From Sphaerulina vaccinii (taxonomy: Eukaryota > Ascomycota > Dothideomycetes > Mycosphaerellales > Mycosphaerellaceae), in assembly GCA_022570795.1 (NCBI GenBank), contig JAKUDP010000010.1:1364001-1428000 (forward strand): DNA of 64,000 nt, in the 5' to 3' direction. Positions within the stretch are counted from its first letter, which is position 1. Each line of letters starts with the position of its first letter. Positions 44,256 to 57,913 of the stretch are shown here, piece by piece. A program made the translations under genes and the position numbers. A model generated the notes under the pieces. It made no database searches. It was not told where the DNA came from and worked only from the letters and a program-made list of their open reading frames with translations.

Positions 44256-45003
44256 AGAGTTTCTCCGCTGATGGAGTGGAGCCAGGCGTTACGGTGCCAC
44301 TTCAGAGGGTTATCAGACACGGAACAGAGTTCGAGGATACTTTCCGACGGACGCCTACTGGATTGAAGGGAGGCAGTATTTCGATTCTTTGCGAGCGAGC
44401 GACGACTTTTATACCCATACGCAGCAGCTGACGAAGGGCTCGTCTGCCAGCTGTGAAGCGACGCGAAGCTAATTTCGTTTATCATGGTTTTGAGGACAGG
44501 CAGAGTGCTGGAGCATAGCATGGACACAAACGGCGTTCAAAAGGGGCTGTAGAACTATTATGGGGATCACAAAAGGGAATCTGCTATGGTACTGCGTTTA
44601 GGGAGTTTGGTGAACGCGAATGGCCCACGAACGAACGATGTAGATATGAGGGGTGTCTCTTCTTCTGTTACGTTAGATGTGTTATAGGCAGGCAAACAGG
44701 CCGTTGCCCCCTCTCCACACTTTTCGGCATTGTTTACGCTGCTCGAAGCAAAGCTGTATTTCTTGAGTCTGTGAATGTGCCAATGGAGAGGGATAGAAAT
44801 TGAATTTTGGGTATGTTGCATCTTGATGCTGAATAAGCCAGATTGAGGAAATCATGACTGAACGTCAGTGATTACATGGGGCGTGGACAGGACAGTGTCA
44901 CTTTGTCCGCATTGATATGTACAACAGATCCTGGTTATGAACCTGCTACTAAGGTCATGCTCGGCCGCAGCACATAGTGCGATCGTACAGCTTAGTCGGT
45001 GAA
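44256..45003. other. Intergenic between CAF40 and rhomboid stop codons
   Basis: Convergent 3' flanks of CAF40 and the rhomboid-like gene. AATAAG/TATTTTT-like signals are present in the AT-rich middle, but no gene or repeat is supported. Confidence 0.4.
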
Positions 45004-47007
45004 TCATAGTGCTTCTCTGGCTTCCCTCTTCAACTCATCAGCGACCTCTTTCGCGTCTCTTTGCACCATCTGAGCTGCACTTTCAGCTTCACTTCCACCA
45101 AAAGGCTTCCTTTGAGTTTGATATCTCAAAGCCATTGCAGAGGCACCTCCAGCTATGATTCCTCCCACGTGGCCTGCATGATCAATTGTCGTCTTCAATG
45201 CCTTTACCGCAGCAGCAACCTCCATCACGCTGATCAAAGCCAGGTACATCCAAGCGTAAACTGGGACAGTATATCCGAACACGTTTATGGATCCCGTTGG
45301 CCTCAATGTACATGCTGCAGCTGTCACTCCTAATGTGGCAGTCGAAGCTCCAGTGATGTATGTCATCCATTGTTTGCGATAAACATTGTACAGAAGAGTA
45401 GAGTATGATCCTGTCACGCCGGACGCGAGGAAGATGGCAAGGAAGGTTCCTCGCCCCACGTCCTCATGAAGAAAGAGACCGAAGAGCCACAGAGTCAGGA
45501 GGTTACTAGCAAGGTGGACGACTGTGTCGTGGCGGAAGGTGCAACCAATGATTGAGAATGCATAAGGGTACGCCGGAACGCATGTCATGTACTTGCTGTA
45601 GGTTCTGTACATTTGTGGAATGCGGCCTAGAATGAATGTGGCACATAGGAGTCCTGTGAGTGCCCAGAGAGTTGCGACTGCGGGAGGGGTATCGGGCCAG
45701 ACTCTTGCTGATGTTGGAGGAGGTGTATAGTTCTCATGCAGGTACCAACAACCGGCAAGAACGAATAATAGGACAAGGAATGAAGGCCCGAGACGAGCGA
45801 GGGTGCTCATCTGAGGTACAGTGTTCTCTTTGATGATCATGGCCTGTTCCTCATAGTACTTGATCCATGGGGACTTCTCGCGCGGTTTGCCGAGGAAAGC
45901 CTGAGAGGGGGGAGGACGAATCGTGATACCAAAAGGACCTTTGTAAGGAGCTTGAGTAGTGATGTTCACGTTTGACACATCTCGTTGGACACCGCCACTG
46001 AGCTCCAGAGGACCTCTAACAGATGCGAGGGCGTTTGCTGTCGCTTTCTTGTTGGCTTCCTCTCGCTCTCGCTTGAACTTTTCGTATGCAGTCTCATTTG
46101 CTTGTCGTGTGGCTTGGAGCACACTCTGACTTGTCTTTGACCTGCCTTCTTCTGTTCCTTGGTCTGACTCTTCGAACTCTTCGTAATCGTCCTCGACCAA
46201 GTCTTCCGCTTTAGGCTTATACAGGCCAACTTTGACAGCTCGCGCCTCGATCTCATCCCGTAATCTCTGCTCTTCTTCCTGTGCCCAACGACTTCCATTG
46301 CCAGCCTCATCCACGTCCGGCATTTGAGATCGTACATATTCCAACCCTTTCAGAGCTTGCTCTCGTGTGACGCCACTCCCAGTCGGAAATTGTAGGCCAA
46401 CATCGATAAGAGCTCCAGACATTCTCCTCCAATGCATTACACTAAGGATGTAATTGCCTGTGTCAGCATCCACATCTTTCCCATTGAAGATAGCATTTAT
46501 TTCCGGCTGGCTTCGCTCTCCATTGGGTAGGGGCATTCCACCTTCAGGATCATAGTCGCGCCATGTTAATTGCTCTGCCTCGAGTCCTTCGGTATGTGAT
46601 GCTATCGTTGGCGCCGGCTCAAGTTTGGCCTCTGTGGTCGCAGCGGCAGTTTTAACCTTATCTGCCTTCGTCTGGGCAGTAGGTATAGCGACTCCTTTTG
46701 ACTGTCCAGGCTGTTTCCGGGACGAAGCGCCCTTTGGTCGAGCTGCCAGACATGATGTCGTAGAAAATGCAGAAATAGCACTTCTCAATGATCGATCTCT
46801 TCCGCGATCTCTGTCGTGGCGTTGACCTTGTGCTTGTCTCAGTCCATGGCTTGACAAAGATGCCAGCGACCACTTCGCAAACGACCTCGTCGACTGCGAC
46901 TTTGCATATCCATTGAAGAGCTGCAGAAGTGGACTGGCTCTGACTTGCGTGTGTTGTCGTCGTGGGAGCGAACACGCAAAGGACGTCCACACATTTATGT
47001 TGCTCAT
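45004..47007 (-). CDS. Rhomboid-like intramembrane serine protease
   Basis: Single frame of 667 residues. An Arg-rich N-terminus (first ~100 residues, ending FSTTSCLAARP) looks like a mitochondrial presequence. The middle ~150-400 is charged, with coiled-coil-prone helices (EEEQRLRDEIEARAVK). The C-terminal ~415-650 has about six hydrophobic helices. Rhomboid elements: HDTVVHLASNLLTLW (His/Asn of helix 2), GAST with Ser555, and DHAGHVGG with His610 and His613. The usual serine motif is GxSG; here it is GAST. The serine and histidine remain, so a weakly altered active enzyme or a pseudoprotease are both possible. Probable location is the inner mitochondrial membrane, by inference. The start codon lies ~330 bp from the RIP block. 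Confidence 0.82.
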   Translation of the reverse strand: MSNINVWTSFACSLPRRQHTQVRASPLLQLFNGYAKSQSTRSFAKWSLASLSSHGLRQAQGQRHDRDRGRDRSLRSAISAFSTTSCLAARPKGASSRKQPGQSKGVAIPTAQTKADKVKTAAATTEAKLEPAPTIASHTEGLEAEQLTWRDYDPEGGMPLPNGERSQPEINAIFNGKDVDADTGNYILSVMHWRRMSGALIDVGLQFPTGSGVTREQALKGLEYVRSQMPDVDEAGNGSRWAQEEEQRLRDEIEARAVKVGLYKPKAEDLVEDDYEEFEESDQGTEEGRSKTSQSVLQATRQANETAYEKFKREREEANKKATANALASVRGPLELSGGVQRDVSNVNITTQAPYKGPFGITIRPPPSQAFLGKPREKSPWIKYYEEQAMIIKENTVPQMSTLARLGPSFLVLLFVLAGCWYLHENYTPPPTSARVWPDTPPAVATLWALTGLLCATFILGRIPQMYRTYSKYMTCVPAYPYAFSIIGCTFRHDTVVHLASNLLTLWLFGLFLHEDVGRGTFLAIFLASGVTGSYSTLLYNVYRKQWMTYITGASTATLGVTAAACTLRPTGSINVFGYTVPVYAWMYLALISVMEVAAAVKALKTTIDHAGHVGGIIAGGASAMALRYQTQRKPFGGSEAESAAQMVQRDAKEVADELKREAREAL

Positions 47008-47340
47008 CCCGACCCTCCTCTTCCCGCTGCCTCAGCTCATATACATTGATATCCTGACAGTCATGGACAGCAGAGGATGATGTCTAGACTCTTCGGACAA
47101 GGTACGACGGGCTTTTAGTACCCTGTCTGCAACAACTCCTTCGCGCAAGAACTAGCGATAACGCCCGCAGCTACCGTTACGTCGGCTGTACGATACGCCC
47201 TCTCTACGTCGCAAAGACCTCGTCGTCGCTGTCGTCTTCGTCGCAATAGCCTTGTCGTTGTCGTCGTCGTAGGATTCTCGTAATCGTAGAGTTCTTCTCG
47301 TCGCGTTATAGAGCTCTCGTTCTCGTAGAGTATATATTGT
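47008..47340. other. Transition zone into the AT-rich block
   Basis: Normal promoter-like sequence changes within a few hundred bp into GTCGTCGTCGT-type low-complexity sequence (47215-47275) and then into CTATATTATCG-like text in which CA and TG fade out. It includes a repeated AGAGTCTATATTATCG-like motif at 47344-47385. This is the rhomboid promoter region and the edge of the RIP domain. Confidence 0.6.
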
Positions 47341-49749
47341 TGCAGAGTCTATATTATCGCAGAGTCTATGATATCGTCGAGTCTAGATCGCTATAGAGCT
47401 TTCTTATTATTATAGAGTCCTCGTTATTATAGTATATTCTTCTTATTATATACCTTCTTATATATAGAATATTAGATATAGATAATTCTTATTATTATAT
47501 ATAGAAAAAAGTATAGTAGAGTTATATTCGATTTATACTCGAGTTTAGAATATAAAAAGTATCTATATATAAGGTAGAGGTAGTTATTCTAGAATTTTTT
47601 TTACTTTTTAGACTATAATAACTATTTTCTTATAGCTATATATTATTAGATTTATTACTTAATCTATACTCTATATAGTCGCTATATAGCTTATTCGAAG
47701 CATAGTTATCTAATATATATAATAAGAAATACTATATCTATTTCTAATATCTAATTTAATAGTACTATTAATAAAGGTTTAATAGGCTACTAATATATAC
47801 TAATAATATACTTTAAATAAAGTAAGAATCTAAAGCTAAAGCTTTATAGTAGAGGTACTAGTGCTACTAGAGCTACTAGTAGCAAAGAAAAAGAAGATAG
47901 TTCTAATACTACTAGTACTAATATTAATAGTACTAGTTAATATAGATTATATATAGAAGTAGTTATAACTATATTAAATTATTAATTATTTATAAGAAAC
48001 AAAAAGTATTACTATAAATAGTATAAAGAAAATAGATAGAAGTTCCTATCTTAGGCTACTAGCTATTTTATACTACTAGTAATAGCTAGAAATAGAAGTA
48101 ATAGTTATAGCTCTATAATAGGTCTTTCTATTTAAAATCGACTTTATATACTAGCGAGGTTATATACTAATATCTATACTAATATTCTTTATTACTATTT
48201 ATAATAATATTTCTATACTAATATTATTCTATACTAGTAGTATACTAATATCTATATCTATACTAATATCTATTCTATTACTTTATATACCTATATTAAT
48301 ATTTAACTTAAACTTTACTTTCGAAAATTCGATCTATAATAGTAAAGAGCTTCTTAGTTATAGTAGTAATATTATATTTAGCTAGTTATACCTATATATA
48401 GCTAGTAATTCTACTTTATATAATATTTAGCTTATTATTATTTAGAAATTCTAGTATCTTTACTTTCTACTTAGTAAAAGTAGTATTATCTACTTCTAAG
48501 AATATTAGTAGTAAATTCTCTCTATTAGTAGTAAAGTAATAATAGCTATATTAATATAGTAGTACTTAATTCTAGTTATATTAGTTTTAGAGCAACTTAG
48601 TATTATTAATAGCTTTATTTTTTAAGTACTTTTTAAAGTTTTAAAATATAATATTATATAGTACTAATATATAAGTAATATAATTTCTTACTAGTATTTT
48701 ATCTATTTGCTTTCTAATAGCTTCGAGTTCTTATATATCTATAGTAGTAATAGTAAAATTAAGCTATTAAAAGATATTAAAAATTATTAAGTTTTTTTAG
48801 AAATAAGAGAGAAGCTATATATAGAAACTATATAATATTATATAATATTATATTATAGATACTTTACCTCTAAGCGCTATATATATACTATAATTAGATA
48901 TATAGTTAACTATACTTAGATAAGTATAATAGCTACTAGTATAATTAGTATATACTAGAAAGTAACTCTATTATACTAGTTTTAGATATAATAGTTAAAA
49001 AACTATAATACTTTTATTATATAAACTTACTAGATTAGCTAGAGTACTATTTTAATTAGCTTTATATAGTAGTACTAGTAGTTCTATAAGTCGGATATTC
49101 TTAAACTACTACCTAGATAGTAGCTTATAGCTTTTAGATTTTAGTAATATTAGATTCTTATAGTAGAAGTTAGTAATAAAGTCTACTAATTTTTTAATAT
49201 TCTTTTTAGGTTTTTTTTATAAGTTCTCTAGTATTTACTAAAGTTACTAGAAATATAAAGTAGATTAGTAGATAATTAATTAAAAAGAGCTATCTAGATT
49301 AGTCTCTAAGAAAGTATCTATCTAGTAGCTCTATAAGCCTAGATAGCTTATACTAGTAGCTTATACTATAATAGTATATCTCTTTCCTTTTTAATAAAAA
49401 GTAGCTATTCTTAGCTATTACTTTAAGTATCTTTCTATTTTTATAGAAGCTATTAGTAGGTAAGTATATTAGTTATATATATATAGTAGTATTATACTTA
49501 GTAATATATAGTAGTATTATACTTAATAGTAGTATAGTTATATAATTACTTATAGTTATACTTATATTCTATACTAGATATATAGTTACTTGTTTTAAAA
49601 TCTAGGCCTTAGAAGTTTGTTTACTATTAGAGTAAAGTATAGGAAGTATAAGCTTACTTTTAGATATAGATATTTTAGATATAGAGGCTTTAGACTTAGT
49701 AGCCTTTATAGTAGCTATAGGCTTCTTAGTAGCTTTAGTAGCTATAGAC

Positions 49750-49913
49750 TATTATAGGCTAGGCCTATAAGTTAGCTTTGCTAAAAATAACTAATTCTAA
49801 TCTTATTTTTTATTTTTTAGAAAGTTAGAAGTTAGACTCTCTTTTCTTTTTTAATATTAGATTTTTAATCTAAGGTATTAGGTACTAGAAACTACTATAT
49901 TTAATCTATTATA
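49750..49913 (+). repeat. 5' LTR of Gypsy relic 1
   Basis: 164 bp, matching the copy at 55157-55320 in length and over nearly all positions. Most differences are C/T or G/A, as expected from RIP. Ends read TAT...TATA, consistent with former TG...CA ends changed by RIP. Confidence 0.85.
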
Positions 49914-49950
49914 TTATCTAATATTCCTTTTCTAATAGAATTAATATTAT

Positions 49951-50165
49951 AAACTCTTTTTAAGTTACTACTATAAATAGGACTTCTTAGAAGTTATTAT
50001 AAACTCTTCTCGAGTTACTACTATAAATAGAACTTCTTAGAAGTTATTATAGACTCTTTTCGAGTTACTACTATAAATAGGACTTCTCGAAGTTATTATA
50101 AACTCTTCTCGAGTTACTACTATAAATAGAACTTTTTAGAAGTTATTATAGACTCTTTTTTATAT
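49951..50165 (+). repeat. 50-bp tandem repeat inside the 5' end of Gypsy relic 1
   Basis: Unit starts at 49951, 50001, 50051, 50100 and (partly) 50150, so the period is 50 bp over about four copies. Each unit has a perfect short palindrome, AACTTCTTAGAAGTT, and a second one, AACTC(n)GAGTT. It begins 38 bp after the LTR, where a primer-binding site and leader would be. Confidence 0.85.
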
Positions 50166-53100
50166 TATTATTAGAATAGAATAGAAGGAAATTAAATGCG
50201 CTATTAGTAATATATATATATAACTAATATAAGAATTCTATACCGAACTTGCAGCTTAGAATAAATAAAGTAATAGAATAGTATAAGCTCTAGAACTAGA
50301 GTAGGCTATATAGTTAGATATAGAATAGAGACTTGCCTAGATATAGCCTATACTAATAATAATAGTAATAATAATATATAGTTTTTATATAATATAGAAA
50401 GAGATACTAGTATCTATACTAACTCCTATAGATATAGAGTTAATAGTATAATAATAACTAAAAGAAAGAGTTCCTATACTTAGAATATTTAGTAGAAAGA
50501 AAGTAGATTAGAAAAATTAGTTTTTAGTAGTAAAAATAAAGCTCTAGATTAATAGAGAAGTAGTTAGTAACAACTTTTAGAGGTTTCTTTACTTTATAAG
50601 TTATATCGAAGAAGATGCTATAAAAATAGTAAAAACAACTATTTATAAAGTAATTAAAATAGATATTAGAAATATAGAAGCCTTTTTTTCCTATTTTAAT
50701 AGTATCTATAGAGATACAAACTAGTAATACTATACCTTCTAGTCTCTAAGTACTATATATTAAAAGAATAAAGAAATAATTATAAACTATTTTCTATACT
50801 TTAAAGTAGTACTTGCAAATATAGGCCTTACTAGCAAGGTAGTTAATAATAGGAAAGATAGAGTCTAGATAGTATTCCTCGAGAACTCTTTTAATAATAA
50901 GATAAAGAGAGCTCTTATCCTATATATATTAAACCTCTCTAATAGGTATATTACTTTCGCTAAGAATCTCCTAATAATAGGTAGTACTTTATAGAACCTC
51001 TAGTACTTAATAATATATTAAGCCTCTCTAGAGTTAAGCTCTTCTACTAAGAAAATAGATAATAGAAATATAATAGATTAAATATATATAAACTACTTCG
51101 AGTCTTTAGATAAGAAGTATATAAAATAGGTAGAACTCTCTATAATTTAAAAAAAAAAAAAAAGAACTTTTACTTTTATTATAGAAAAGAAGAATATATA
51201 ATCTAATAATACTTTCTCTTACCTATATAAAATCTAAATACTATATAAGTTATATATATTTAGAATATAATAAAAGAGGATAGGGACGTCTCGAATAGAG
51301 TAATAGAAGTAGAGTCTATAAAAGAAAATTCGGAGAAAGAGTAGCCTCTACTAGAAGTTATTAGTAGAGATAGAGTCTAATAAAAGTAGAATAGAATTAG
51401 TTTTAACTAAAGATAGAGATACCCTTTTTCTATTCTACTATAATTATTAATAACTATATAACTATATTCTCCCTTTTTAACTAAGGTAGCTAGATATACT
51501 ATTTAATAAATAAACAACTAGCTAAGAAGCTCTATCTATCTATTATTAATATATTCTATTAGTAAGTTACTAGTATATAAAGATTCTCTAGAAATAAAGG
51601 AATCTTCTAGATTATAAAGTTTTCTTTTAATATTAGTAGGTATAAAGTAGATATTTTTACCTATACTATACTAGACTTAGTAGAAGATTTAATCCTTAGG
51701 TAGCTATTTTTTTTTTTAATATAAGTAAATAATATAATAAACTACTTTAAATTTATAAATAGAATAAGCCTTCTATATAAAGAGAAGCCTATAAGAGAAT
51801 TCTATACTAATACTACCTAGATTACTATAATTTCTACTACTATATTTAGAATATAGGCCTCCTTTTCGAATAAGAAAAATATATAGAAATCTTAGAATAG
51901 TATCTAACTATTTATAGCTTCTCTTCTAGATATTAAAAAGGCTTTAAAAGTAAAGACTCCTTTTATAGAAAAGGATGTCTTTAAATAATTACTTCTATAC
52001 TATCGAGAATATATAAAAGCTTTTCTTCTAATTTCTAAAAATAAAAGTACTTTAGCTCTTTAGAGACCTAGATTTAACTATAAAATACCTCTAGAGAAAA
52101 ACAAAAATAGTAAGAAAAAATAACTTCTATAGAGACTTTTTTATAATATAACTTAGAATAAGCTACTTATATTATAAAGAACTTTTATATTCTTACTAGA
52201 TAGGAATTTTATTTATATAAACAAATCCTCTACTATAGCTTCTATTCTTTTTACTAAAAAATCTAGAAAAGGCCTATATTTTTATATTGACTATTAAAGT
52301 CTTAATACTATTACTATTAAAAATTAATACCTACTACCTCTTATAAAAGAGACTCTTACCTCTCTAAGTAAAGCTAAGTAGCTTACGAAGCTTAATATCT
52401 TAACTATATTCTACTATATTAGAATTATAAAAGAAGATAAATAGAAGACTACTTTCTAAATATACTATAAATTATTCGAATAGAAAGTTTGCTTCTTTAG
52501 GCTAACTAGTATACCTACTACCTTCTAGAGGTTTTTAAACTAGATATTAAAGAAATTTTTTAATAACTTTTATATAATATATATTAATAATATTTTTATC
52601 TTTTTAAGTAGATTCCTCTAAGACTACTAAAAGAAGGTAAAGAGTATTATTAATAGGCTTACCGAGAATAGCCTAATACTAGATATTAGTAAATATAAGT
52701 TCGAGATAAAATTAATAAAGTATTTAGAATATATTATTAAAATTAGTATTAGAGTTAGAATAGATTCTAAGAAGGTAGCTACTATTATAAACTAGAAGAA
52801 GCTAATAACTATCTAAAGAGTTTGTTTATTCCTCGGCTTTGCTAATTACTATTAGATCTTTATATAGAACTATACTAACCTTACTAAACCTCTTCTCGAC
52901 CTTATAAAGAAAGAGGTCGGGTTCTAATAGATAGATAAATAGATAACTACTTTTAAATATTTAAAAAATACTTTTATAAATAGGCTAGTATTATCTTTAT
53001 AACCTAGACTAAATAATATAAGTAGAGCCTAATTCTTCTAGATAGGCTATTAGAGGCGCCCTCTATTAGTATAACTCTATTATATAGTAATAGCGCCCTA

Positions 53101-55156
53101 TTACCTTCTTTTCCTAATAATATACTCTAGTAGAAGCGAACTATAATATCTATAATAAAAAACTTCTTACTATAGTTAAATATATTAAAGAATAGAACTT
53201 AGAGTTATAAGAACTATCTAATACTTTCGAAGTTTTAACTAACTATAAGAACCTAGAACCTTTTTTTATAAAAAAGTATCTAAGTAAATAATAGGTCCGA
53301 TAGTCTAACTTCTTAGCTCTATTCTAGATAAGACTAGTTTACTAACCTAGAAAAAATACTATAGTTCTAGACGCTCTATCTCGTAGAGACTAGAATATCT
53401 CTAAAAATTCGACTAATAATAGGTTTATAAATAGGTATACTATATTACTTTCCTCCGAGATATAAGTACTACCTATAACTACTAAAGAATAGACTAGTCT
53501 ATTTACCGATAATAATAAACTATAAGACCTATAGAGCTAGGCCTTTAATACTAAATATAGATAGGCCTATTAATAAGTATAAGTAGTAGTAGAAGAAAGT
53601 AGATATTCCTTCTCTATAGAACTAAACCTCTACCTTTCTATTAGAGAATATAAGATTTAGAATAGACTACTATACTTTTAAGACTATATATAGTTACCCT
53701 TTTATAAACTACTTACTACCTAGGTTATTTAGAAACTTTATAACTCTATTCTTAGTAGCTATACTAGCTAAGACGCTACTATTAACTATCTTTCCTAATA
53801 GTTCTTTTAGATAGGAATAAATATATAAGTTCGATATTTTATATATAACTATACTATCTATAGTTAGTCTATAATATAGAGAGATAGAAAGAAAGGCTTT
53901 CTAAAGCTTCTTCTAATCTCTAATTATATATAGACTAATATTTCTATAGACTTTATTATAGATTTCCTACTAAATAAAAATAATAGATTAACTACTATTT
54001 TTATTATTATAGATTGTTTTAGTAAGAGTAATATATTTCTCTATATACTACCTAGCTAGTTCGATATAGATAGACTATCTTGCTTTATTATCGACTAGTA
54101 TATACCTATTTACTAGCTCTTTTCAAATATTATTTCTAATAGAAGAATATAATTTATTAATAGACTTTAATAACAACTTTATAAACTTCTATATATTACT
54201 TAAAGGCTTTCGATAGCCTACTATTCTAAAATAGATAGTTCTATAGAAAGATGCAATTAGGAGATAGAGACGTACCTCTAGGCCTTTATAGTATATAACT
54301 AAGTAGATTAGAGCAAGTAGCTATCTCTAGTATCTATTACTCTAGATAGTAGGATACTTATAATAATAAATATTTCTCCCTTCTTTCTATTTAATAAATA
54401 CTATCCCCGAGATATAGAGATAGTAGAACTTAATAAGAATATAAACCCCTATAACTTTTAGAAGAAAGGCGAAGCTATTATTTAGAAGCTATAGTAAGTA
54501 TATAACTTCGCTTATTTAGTAATAGCTATAATATAATAATAATAAAAGTTTTATACTAATTAATCTTAAGTAGCCTCTATTACTTACTATATTAGGGATA
54601 AAGTCTAGCTAAATCTAAAAAATATTACTACTAATCGACTAATAAAGAAACTCGACTAGATTTATATAAAATATATAGTTACTTAGATATTCTCTAGTTT
54701 GCTTTATTTTATCGAATTAGATATACTATATAAAGTATTTAAGAAGTTTTATACTATTCTACTATACCCTACTTCTACCGACCTACTCGAGTTATAAGAA
54801 GTAGATAATATATAGCCTATAGCGATTATAAACAAAGAGAGGATTAATAAGTATAGTATTAAGGCTATCTTCTATTACTAAATAAGACGAGTTAGTAGGA
54901 GTTCTTAGAAGAAAGTATATATTAAATAGGTAGAGTACGCCGCCTCTATATAGAGCTCTTTATATAACTTTAAGAATATAGTTATACTTAAATATTTTAA
55001 GGAACTATATAGAAATATAGAGGAGAATAATAGTTCTTCTCTATAAACTACTATAAATTTATACTAAGATAGTATAGTACAAATAGTATTTACTAGACCT
55101 ATAAAAACTCTAGTAATATAGATATAATAGATACTATTCTATAAGAAGAGGAATAA

Positions 55157-55320
55157 TATTATAGGCTAGGCCTATAAGTTAGCTTTACTAAGAATAACTA
55201 ATTCTAAGATATCTCTTTATTTTTTAGAAGGTTAGAAGTTAGACTCTCTTTCCTTTTTTAATATTAGATCTTTAATCTAAGGTATTAGATACTATAGACT
55301 ACTATATTTAATCTATTATA
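55157..55320 (+). repeat. 3' LTR of Gypsy relic 1
   Basis: Second 164-bp copy. One internal segment (about 55208-55218) differs more than the rest. Otherwise it is the same as the 5' copy apart from transitions. Confidence 0.85.
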
Positions 55321-57709
55321 GCTATTTATAAAAAAAAATCGACTTTTTTAATACTATATATTTATATAGAAGTAGCTAATTCGAATAACTAGAAGAAGTA
55401 CTAGCTTAAAATACTACTAGCTACTTTATATAGTAGTATATATATAGTACTATAGATAAGTATATAATACTACTAATCTAGTATAAAGCTATAGTTACTA
55501 TAGTATATCTCTTCTACTTATTCTATATAGATATCTATCTTTCTATATAAAAGTAAATTTTTATTTTTAATACTACTATTATCTAGTTTATATATAAATA
55601 TCTATAGATTAGTATATTATATAAATATATTTTCTAATAATAGCTCGAAATACTCTATATTAGCTATCTTTATAATAATACTTAGTAATAGAACTATATA
55701 GCTCTTAATATACTAATTGCTACTAGACTAATCTATATTAATAGTATTAGTAATAGTAATAATAACTATAAGACTAATTAATATACTAACTATCTAGTAT
55801 CTAATAGCTTCTACTCTCTCTATAGTAGTAAGAAAAGCTATAGTAAGACTAACTACTTCTATACTTATAAAAAGTAGTATTATAGTTATAGTAGTAAGGG
55901 CTACTTCGAATAATACTACTATATCTAACTAGATAATCTAGTACTATAGTATCTCTATCTAACTAATACTTTATCGATAGTCTTAATTAATAAATAACTA
56001 GATATAGTATTAATAGACAAACTAGTACTACTAGTAACTATTATAATAGTTATAAAAATAATAGTATTACTACTACTACTAAGGCCTACTACTTATATTC
56101 TTTTCGACCTATATATAGAAACTTAACTACTACTAGCTACTATAATACTTCTAAAGCTACTTACTTAGTATAAATAACTAAAATACTACTCTAGGCCTCT
56201 ACCTATATAGATTATATATATTATTTTATTTAGTACTACTATTAGCTTTACTAGTAGTATAAAACCTTACTAAGTAAAGAACTAAGAGAATATATAGCTC
56301 AACAAAGCTACTATTACTACTAAGATTGCCTTAGAACTAGTAGCTAGTAGGCTTATAGTAGTATCTACTTACCTAATCTATTTTATTATTTTCTTACTAC
56401 TTAGCTTAGTTAAGAAATATAATAGTAGCTAGTAATATATTTATAATCTCTTTTACTCTATTAATTACTCTATTAATAATAGAATCGAGCTAGAGCTAGC
56501 TATAATTATTTATATTTCTTTTAATAAGATTATAGCTATAATAGTACTAGCTAGATTTAGCTATATAATTATTAAAAAGAATATTAAAAATATATTTTAG
56601 ATAGTACTAGTTATACTTATTTACTACTAGCTACTTAGCTTTACTTAGTAAAGTACTACTTATTTTAAGAATATACTACTATTTAGCTTATAAATAGCTT
56701 CTATTATTTTTAATTTTTTTATAGAAGCTCTATACTAGATATTATAATATTTTCTTACTCTATATATTATTCTCTACTATTTTAATAACTTTATATTTAT
56801 TATACTATATAGCTAGTCTACTATACTAGTCTATAATACTTAGTTATAGCTTACTACTAAGCTAGGTATACTATATAATAACTTAAAAAATATAGAAAAC
56901 TATATTATTAAAATATTTAGTATTACTTATAATATACTACTTATATAAGCTAGGCTCTTACTATAGAAAGTTATATATACTTTAGAGCTTATCTAGGAAG
57001 CTCTATACTATAATAACTTTACTTACTATAATACTAAGAAGCTTAGTAGCTACTTTATTTAGTTTATAAAGATTATCTATCTAGATAGAAGTAATACTTT
57101 TTTACTCTATAGCTTTATTTTAGTAACTTAGAAAATTAGTAGTAAATACTATCTACTATAAGCTTTTACTAATAACTTTAACTAGTAGCTACTAGTGCTT
57201 ACTTATACTAATAGTATACTACTTTTATAGCTAAATTTACTAATATTACGACTCTTTACTAATACTTTAGATACTAGATTCGGTACCTTTTAGTACTATA
57301 GTAGTATAGCTAACTAGTATAATAATATCTACTTTATTCGTATAGATTATATACTTAGCCTACTATAAATAGATATATTACTACTTTACTTATATCCTTA
57401 TAAAGCATATATTAATATAGCTAAAATATAAGCTATTATACTAGTACTAGTATACTAGCGCTAGTAGGTATACTATATTATTAACTACTTAGATAATACT
57501 ATAGTAGTAGCTACTTTTAATAAAGAATATACTACTAGCTAATCTAATATTTTTCTATATATTAGTTTACTTTACTTTATCTAATATAGCTCTATAATCG
57601 AGAATATTTACTTATCTAGTAATACTAGTTAGCTTATAGATATATAATTATAAGCTAAGTATAAAATAGTAGCTAATATTACAAACGAGTAGATATTATA
57701 GTTTTAGGT
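55321..57709. repeat. Unassigned RIP-mutated sequence
   Basis: Same base composition as the rest of the block. Long stretches of TACTACTA/TAGTAG-like text suggest that it was once coding or repetitive, but no domain could be recognised. Could be a further element or part of one. Confidence 0.5.

Positions 57710-57913
<204 letters not shown>

Larger units (their letters stand above)
49750..55320 (+). mobile_element. RIP-degraded Ty3/Gypsy chromovirus with two LTRs
   Basis: A 164-bp direct repeat (49750-49913 and 55157-55320) bounds 5.57 kb. Between them, decayed protein domains appear in retrotransposon order. Reverse transcriptase is at about 52220-52900 (readable pieces NTITIKN, LLPLIKETL, LFLGFAN, KYKFEIK). 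RNase H is at about 53080-53400. The integrase core is at about 53900-54330 (pieces IDRFSKS). A chromodomain-like end is at about 54830-55010 (KKVYIK, VEYAAS). Stops interrupt every domain, so it is dead. No clear target duplication remains, as both flanks are RIP-mutated. Chromodomains of this class target insertion to heterochromatin, which suits the location. Confidence 0.85.

Noticed and set aside
49951..50165. Possible CRISPR-like array
   Set aside because: Repeats are head-to-tail without unique spacers, in a fungal retroelement; it is a tandem repeat.
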